Below are positions 60,601 to 64,000 of a DNA stretch of 64,000 nt, in pieces. The stretch is from Corticium candelabrum. Lineage: Eukaryota > Porifera > Homoscleromorpha > Homosclerophorida > Plakinidae. The notes under the pieces were generated by a model. That model worked only from the letters and a program-made list of their open reading frames with translations, did not search any database and was not told the DNA's origin. The stretch is taken from positions 6,615,036-6,679,035 of the forward strand of contig NC_085087.1 in NCBI RefSeq assembly GCF_963422355.1, written 5' to 3'. A program made the position numbers and the translations under genes. Position 1 is the first letter of the stretch. Each line of letters begins with the position of its first letter.

Positions 60601-63600
60601 CCTGGAATGCTACATCTAGATGTTGACCCCACGGTACCCCCTGTCAAAATGCCTCTAAGAAAAATGCCCATTGCTATACAAGCACAGCTGAAAGACGAGC
60701 TGCAGCGACTGGAACGACTAGACGTGATCGAACGAGTGGACACTCCAACCGAGTGGATATCTAGCCTCGTCGCCGTCAAGAAGCCGAACGGAAAACTCCG
60801 CTTGTGCATCGATCCCAAGCCCTTAAACAAGGCACTGAGACGCAGTCACTATCCGATGCACACCATCGATGATCTGCTGCCTGAACTATCGCAAGCCAAG
60901 ATGTTCAGCGTTTGCGACGTAAGTAATGGATTCTGGCATGTTAAATTAGACGAAGAATCTAGCTTACTTACGACATTTGAGACGCCATTTGGACGCTACA
61001 AATGGAAGAGGATGCCTTTCGGTATCTCACCTGCACCGGAAGTATTCCAGCGACGACTAGACGAAGCCCTAGACGGAATGCCCGGAGTGCATACAATTGC
61101 AGATGACATCCTGATCACTGGAGTAGGAAGTAACATGGATGATGCAACAGCAGACCCTGACCGCAAACTCCACAGACTACTTCAGCGATGCCGCTCCAAA
61201 GGAATCCGCATCAATGCCGACAAACTCAAGTTTAGGCAAAGCAAAGTTGCCTATCTTGGACATTTGCTCACAATCGACGGTTTGAAGCCCGACCCCAGCA
61301 AACTTACAGCAATACTAAATATGCAGAAGCCCACAGACGTTCACGGAGTGCAGCGCATACAAGGATTAGTCAATTACCTCTCGCGCTTTCTTAGCAATCT
61401 GACCGATTTGTGTGAGCCACTTCGCCAGCTCACACACAAGGATACAGCATGGAATTGGACTGATATCCACGACAAAGCTTTCCAGAAAATAAAAAATGCT
61501 ATTACTGAAGCACCTGTACTGCAATACTTTGACCCGGCTGAGCTGACAACAGTACAATGCGATGCGTCAGAAACAGGACTGGGAGCAGCTCTCATGCAAG
61601 CAGGCAAGCCGGTAGCCTACGCAAGCAGGGCTCTGACAACGACCGAACAAAACTACGCTCAAATTGAGAAAGAATTACTTGCAATCGTCTTTGGGATGGA
61701 AAGGTTTCACCACTACACCTACGGCAGACCAGTATTGGTGGAAACTGATCACAAACCTTTAGAAACTATTGTCAAGAAAGATCTACAGAAGACACCAAAA
61801 CGACTGCAAAGGATGCTTCTCAGACTACAGCGTTACGACATCACAGTTACCTACAAGCGTGGTACTCAGATGTTTCTAGCTGATACACTGTCACGAGCCT
61901 ATTTACCTACTGACAAAGGACCATCATCCAGCCATTTGGAAGTGGTACACCAACAGACAAATGTTGCAATTGAAATCGAACATATCAATATGGCGGATTA
62001 CATACCGCTAACACCAGAGGCAATAGCACAAATCCAAGAAGAAACAGCGAAAGACCCTACATTGCAACAGCTCAAGCTTATAATTCTACAAGGATGGCCA
62101 AACAAGAACAACCTTCCACCGGATTTACTTCCATATTACAGCTATCGAGATGAGCTAGTTGTGCAACATAACATTATATACAGAAATGATAGATGTGTCC
62201 TACCAAAATCGATGAGAGCAAATACCTTGCAAAAGATACATAGCTCACATCTAGGCATAGTTGGATGTCAACGTCGAGCCAGAGAATGCATATTCTGGCC
62301 CGGTATGACTGCTGACATTGCAGCTTATGTCGGCCAATGCAAAGTTTGTCAAGCCCTTGGCACACAGCAGCAGAAAGAAACGCTAACACCACACCAAATC
62401 CCAAGTAGACCATGGAGCAAAGTCGGACTGGATATCTTTACGCTATCAGATCAGCATTATCTGATTACAGTCGACTACTACAGTAACTTTTGGGAGATAG
62501 ACCGTTTGGACAGTATGGACTCAGCCACGGTCATCAGAAAACTGAAAAGTCATTACGCAAGATATGGTATTCCATCAACAGTTGTATCAGACAATGGACC
62601 ACAGTTTGCGTCAGATAAATTCAAAGACTTTGCCAAGACATATCAGTTTGACCATATCACTTCGAGTCCAGGGTATCCCCAATCAAATGGGAAAGCAGAA
62701 AGTGCAGTCAAAACCGCAAAACATATCATGGGAAAAGCAAAGATCACTGGGTCAGACCCATGGCTTTCACTGTTGGATCACAGGAACACGCCAACAGCAG
62801 GAATGCAAACTAGCCCAGCACAGCGACTGATGAGTAGGAGAACCAGAACTCTTCTACCTACCACTGCAAAGCTACTGAAACCTCAGATACCAGTCGATGT
62901 TCTTCAGGAACTAGCAACACGACAAGCAAAGCAAGCCCATTACTATAACAAAACAGCAAAGGATCTGCCTCGCCTACAACCAGGTCAAGCTGTCCACATA
63001 CAACCACTCAACGCCTACGACCACAAGTGGAAACCAGCAACCGTTCAGAGACAAGTAAACATCCGATCCTATGATGTCACTACAGAAGACGGACGACTTC
63101 TTCGCAGAAATAGAAAACATCTACGAGCAACACCAGCAACAACAAAACCCAAACAACAGACAACACAGATAAAGACATCACAACAAAGCAGAATAACACC
63201 CGCAACGATCTCCAAACACACAGAAACAACGAATGTCGCCTGCAGCAAACGAGTTGTGAAACAACCTGCTTACCTGAAGGATTACGTTGTCTAGACTTTA
63301 CTGCTAGCTTAGCTAGAACATTTTTTTGGAAAGGGGATGTAACAGGAGTAGACTACATTGCGCATGCGTAGTACAAATACCACTAGTATATAAGCAGACA
63401 CAGTACTTGTACACTTAGTATTGCGTGACTAGCCTAGAGAGTCAATATCATAATACACTATATTACACTTACATTGTACAGTCAAATGTGCTGATGAAGT
63501 GACTTTGTCAAATTCATTCTCAAGAACACAATCATAACGGCCACTTTTGTCCCTTGAAATTGAAGATACTCTAACAAAACTTGCCCTCGCACTTGGAAGA

Positions 63601-63763
63601 CGTGGCTGCTCTTGTAATGTCTCCATGTGACCATCATTGTTTGTAAATGTCCAGTTAAGAGTCGGTTCAGGCATAGTGTTAGCAGCAGTGCATTTGAATT
63701 CTACAAAGTCTGCACCCTCATTCACAGTTTGATCAACAGGAGAAATTTCCACAGATGGAACAG
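54296..63763 (-). CDS. Receptor D: Ig - beta domain - 3x FN3, distant TM/ITIM tail, intron 1 carries a Gypsy element
   Basis: Minus-strand exons: 63763-63473 (Ig), 58865-58560 (beta domain), 58498-58175 (FN3-1), 58091-57765 (FN3-2), 57695-57402 (FN3-3), 54639-54296 (TM and tail). All frames are open, phases 1-1. The intron after Ig is 4,607 nt because a Gypsy element sits five bases inside it; the GTAAGT donor survives since the target duplication restores GTAAG and the LTR supplies the next T. The last intron is 2,762 nt, as in B. The leader would lie just beyond the window end. Closest relative is B (same SRNNVVFFSSSNGN stretch and same tail). Confidence 0.75.
54892..55210 (-). pseudogene. 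Degraded extra FN3-2 exon, D copy
   Basis: Contains TSVAMTWVVSSNGGDD and GLSGGTTYFAKVVARN in two different frames, separated by a short insertion (CATATACTACAGC) near 55100. Different lesions from 30661-30990, so it decayed independently after duplication or was under no constraint. Confidence 0.65.
55325..55847 (+). pseudogene. hAT transposase C-terminal remnant, copy 2
   Basis: Same as 31083-31578: SEVVRLI, frameshift, ERTFSALRRLKTYLRTAMS. An extra 35-40 bp insertion lies near 55770. Ends CCTACGCCTATG. Confidence 0.7.
55948..57017. mobile_element. TIR element with subterminal GTTCAATTATCC repeats, copy 2
   Basis: Ends TATAGTATTTTGCG and AAAATACTATA. Here the left side also shows two forward units (GTTCAATTATCCGATTCAGG), so the left/right subterminal arrays are clearer than in copy 1. 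Confidence 0.7.
57040..57293 (+). other. Open frame of unknown origin between TIR element and receptor D exon
   Basis: An open frame with KLFYKFQFVNTRYAV, NLYINLYSKVTV and DNVTWSPISAN follows an acceptor-like CATCTAG|. It might be a stray extracellular (SEA-like) module; broken in the duplicate at 32770. Low certainty. Confidence 0.2.
58978..58982. other. 5-bp target-site duplication (left) of the Gypsy element
   Basis: CTTAC, repeated at 63468-63472. Receptor B has a single uninterrupted copy at the same position (TTACTTACATTG). Reverse-complemented it is GTAAG, the splice donor of the Ig exon. Confidence 0.9.
58983..59112 (+). repeat. 5' LTR
   Basis: Begins TGTAACAGG and ends TATTACA. Contains TATATAAGC at about 59032, a likely TATA box, and a CGCATGCG palindrome upstream of it. 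No polyadenylation AATAAA is evident. Confidence 0.95.
59113..59130 (+). other. Primer-binding site, tRNA-Leu type
   Basis: TGGTGTCAGAAGTG directly follows the LTR and, from memory, complements the 3' end (CACTTCTGACACCA) of animal tRNA-Leu; the match ends after 14 bases. Confidence 0.75.
59160..59355 (+). pseudogene. Gag N-terminal part, separated by a frameshift
   Basis: The ATG at 59160 opens MSTATQVRESPEPR and reaches the Gypsy gag hallmark GNLAQNWRTFRRRWESFE. The gag frame then moves to that of the long ORF somewhere before 59356; a stop (TGA at 59353) closes the downstream frame upstream of this point. About 24 bp encoding RESPEPR are tandemly duplicated near the start. No slippery site is visible, so a 1-nt indel is likelier than programmed frameshifting. 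Confidence 0.7.
59356..63294 (+). CDS. Gag-Pol polyprotein of the Gypsy element (5' end frameshifted)
   Basis: An uninterrupted frame of about 1,310 codons; GTG at 59380 is just a valine codon. Numbering from there: gag core 1-150; two zinc knuckles 165-199 (CX2CX3HX6C and CX2CX4HX4C); protease DTGA at 275; RT with catalytic Asp in VCDVSN (513) and ADD (574-576) in place of the usual Y/FxDD; RNase H with D728, E765, D790, D835; integrase zinc finger (H954, H957, C987, C990) and core D1018, D1071, E1107 with 35 residues between the last two (DD35E). Gag and Pol share one frame without a stop between knuckles and protease. All catalytic residues are present, so the enzymes could be active if expressed. 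Confidence 0.95.
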   Translation, partial: PEDPHEERVATFQQCLPAEALEVLDTLPFAEGEDRNDMAVVLRHMEAYCFSKTNVIYERYQLTQRAQKQGEPFDDYLISLRSMIRACNYGAIQDELLRDKIVHGIRNNDTRQKLLQEAKLTLATAISICRAAESTSAQAKAISFSDDVHALTAYSTRNRRRQATVTARVPQTCQYCGRRHDRGPRQCPALGKTCSKCGKANHFASVCRQKQPQKKTASPKQQYRIHRMEDDELDQTNYLMTITLTDTRNTDTAHSLQNSQETHVNQLYATMTVGGCPIRLQLDTGATCNVIRKSETPPGTVLQKSDKVLSLYNKSRLKPLGRCTLPIINPKTTQQHIEEFVVVADNEAATSLLGAGATQRLGLISVHLDHIRTVKHEQTAPGSCKPQTTTDTTSDLKQLLATYADVFDSSTVGQLPGMLHLDVDPTVPPVKMPLRKMPIAIQAQLKDELQRLERLDVIERVDTPTEWISSLVAVKKPNGKLRLCIDPKPLNKALRRSHYPMHTIDDLLPELSQAKMFSVCDVSNGFWHVKLDEESSLLTTFETPFGRYKWKRMPFGISPAPEVFQRRLDEALDGMPGVHTIADDILITGVGSNMDDATADPDRKLHRLLQRCRSKGIRINADKLKFRQSKVAYLGHLLTIDGLKPDPSKLTAILNMQKPTDVHGVQRIQGLVNYLSRFLSNLTDLCEPLRQLTHKDTAWNWTDIHDKAFQKIKNAITEAPVLQYFDPAELTTVQCDASETGLGAALMQAGKPVAYASRALTTTEQNYAQIEKELLAIVFGMERFHHYTYGRPVLVETDHKPLETIVKKDLQKTPKRLQRMLLRLQRYDITVTYKRGTQMFLADTLSRAYLPTDKGPSSSHLEVVHQQTNVAIEIEHINMADYIPLTPEAIAQIQEETAKDPTLQQLKLIILQGWPNKNNLPPDLLPYYSYRDELVVQHNIIYRNDRCVLPKSMRANTLQKIHSSHLGIVGCQRRARECIFWPGMTADIAAYVGQCKVCQALGTQQQKETLTPHQIPSRPWSKVGLDIFTLSDQHYLITVDYYSNFWEIDRLDSMDSATVIRKLKSHYARYGIPSTVVSDNGPQFASDKFKDFAKTYQFDHITSSPGYPQSNGKAESAVKTAKHIMGKAKITGSDPWLSLLDHRNTPTAGMQTSPAQRLMSRRTRTLLPTTAKLLKPQIPVDVLQELATRQAKQAHYYNKTAKDLPRLQPGQAVHIQPLNAYDHKWKPATVQRQVNIRSYDVTTEDGRLLRRNRKHLRATPATTKPKQQTTQIKTSQQSRITPATISKHTETTNVACSKRVVKQPAYLKDYVV
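63326..63337 (+). other. Polypurine tract
   Basis: GGAAAGGGGA immediately before the 3' LTR, the plus-strand primer position. Confidence 0.85.
63338..63467 (+). repeat. 3' LTR
   Basis: Base-for-base the same as the 5' LTR by eye. The TATATAAG box at about 63387 points toward the receptor D Ig exon and could start antisense transcripts there. Confidence 0.95.
63473..63763 (-). CDS. Receptor D exon: Ig domain
   Basis: Acceptor GTTGTAG|CTGTTCC; Cys in EFKCTAANTMPE, Trp in TLNWTF, DKSGRYDC; donor CAAT|GTAAGT formed by target duplication plus LTR base. About 14 of 97 residues differ from B. It carries SFVR as in C, not SIIK as in B. Confidence 0.85.
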
Positions 63764-64000
63764 CTACAACCAAGCAAATGATTGACAGAAACTCTGTAAT
63801 AAAAGTCAGTGACTACTATACCATAACTGCACATAAATGCACACATGCCCATTCACTCCTAGTAGTAAGTTATATCCTGCTATTACAATTGGAATTCTCA
63901 ATAGTTCAATAATGATTATTGTAACTCATTACAACAGGTAAACAAAAGATGACCATTGGATTACTTGTGATATTTCTCCTTGAATCAAGTAATTTGCTTC
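63764..64000. other. Upstream intron of receptor D
   Basis: Collinear with 34986-35225; the leader-exon candidate equivalent to 35270 would begin just past the window end. Confidence 0.6.

Larger units (their letters stand above)
58983..63467 (+). mobile_element. Ty3/Gypsy LTR retrotransposon, 4,485 bp
   Basis: Complete structure: 130-bp LTRs identical by eye, tRNA-type primer site, gag, single gag-pol frame, polypurine tract, 5-bp target duplication. The order protease - RT - RNase H - integrase identifies Ty3/Gypsy; the two-knuckle nucleocapsid and very short LTRs suggest a Mag/SURL-like lineage. Identical LTRs mean recent insertion. Transcribed from the + strand, antisense to receptor D. 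A frameshift near 59345-59356 splits gag, so this copy is probably not autonomous unless the lesion is an assembly error. Confidence 0.95.
46945..64000. repeat. Segmental duplication, copy 2 (carries receptors C and D)
   Basis: Collinear with 23283-35255 and continuing past the window end. Longer because of inserts at 47440 (215 bp), 47753 (50 bp), 52239 (890 bp) and 58983 (4,485 bp), each absent from copy 1. Confidence 0.85.

Noticed and set aside
59170-61607. Many minus-strand ORFs across the Gypsy element
   Set aside because: They are shadows of the gag-pol frame.
1-64000. CRISPR arrays, bacterial operons, rRNA or tRNA genes
   Set aside because: No regularly spaced direct repeats, no prokaryotic gene packing and no recognisable cloverleaf or rRNA blocks; gene structure is clearly spliced eukaryotic.

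Overview
This is eukaryotic, intron-containing, AT-rich DNA, almost certainly from an early-branching marine animal. A sponge is my best guess, from the compact 60-120 nt GT-AG introns, the one-domain-per-exon Ig/FN3 receptors and the style of the decayed mobile elements; no species marker is present. I saw no rRNA, tRNA or CRISPR.

The recognisable genes are four related single-pass receptors built as Ig - cysteine-free beta domain - FN3 - FN3 - FN3 - transmembrane segment plus tyrosine-containing tail. Every ectodomain exon is phase 1-1 and a multiple of three. They form two convergent (tail-to-tail) pairs: A (+, 26729-29022) with B (-, 34985-30066), and C (+, 50076-53266) with D (-, 63763-54296). 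The pairs lie in a long segmental duplication, about 23283-35255 versus 46945 to beyond the window end. A/C share one tail type and B/D a second, homologous one. The membrane-distal Ig exon is the most divergent part, and its changes are mostly amino-acid replacing.

Young insertions have hit the second copy. An 890-bp Mutator-like element with 145-bp inverted repeats and a 9-bp target duplication interrupts the tail exon of C. A 4,485-bp Ty3/Gypsy element with identical 130-bp LTRs sits five bases into the intron after the Ig exon of D. Older elements (hAT remnants, a terminal-inverted-repeat element with subterminal repeats) lie between the B/D tail exon and the rest of each gene and are shared by both copies.

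Outside the duplication (1-23 kb, 35-47 kb) are several copies of a composite dispersed repeat, here called R1. It carries two Harbinger-like inverted-repeat elements (E1 and E2) and a decayed retroelement-type nuclease ORF. Scattered among these are orphan signal-peptide exons on both strands, extra single Ig exons on the minus strand (46.3-46.6 kb, 19.0-19.3 kb), and broken Ig exons (14.9 kb, 37.8-38.1 kb). The window reads as a receptor gene family expanding and decaying in a transposon-rich region. A role in self/non-self or microbial recognition is an inference from architecture, tail motifs and divergence pattern.
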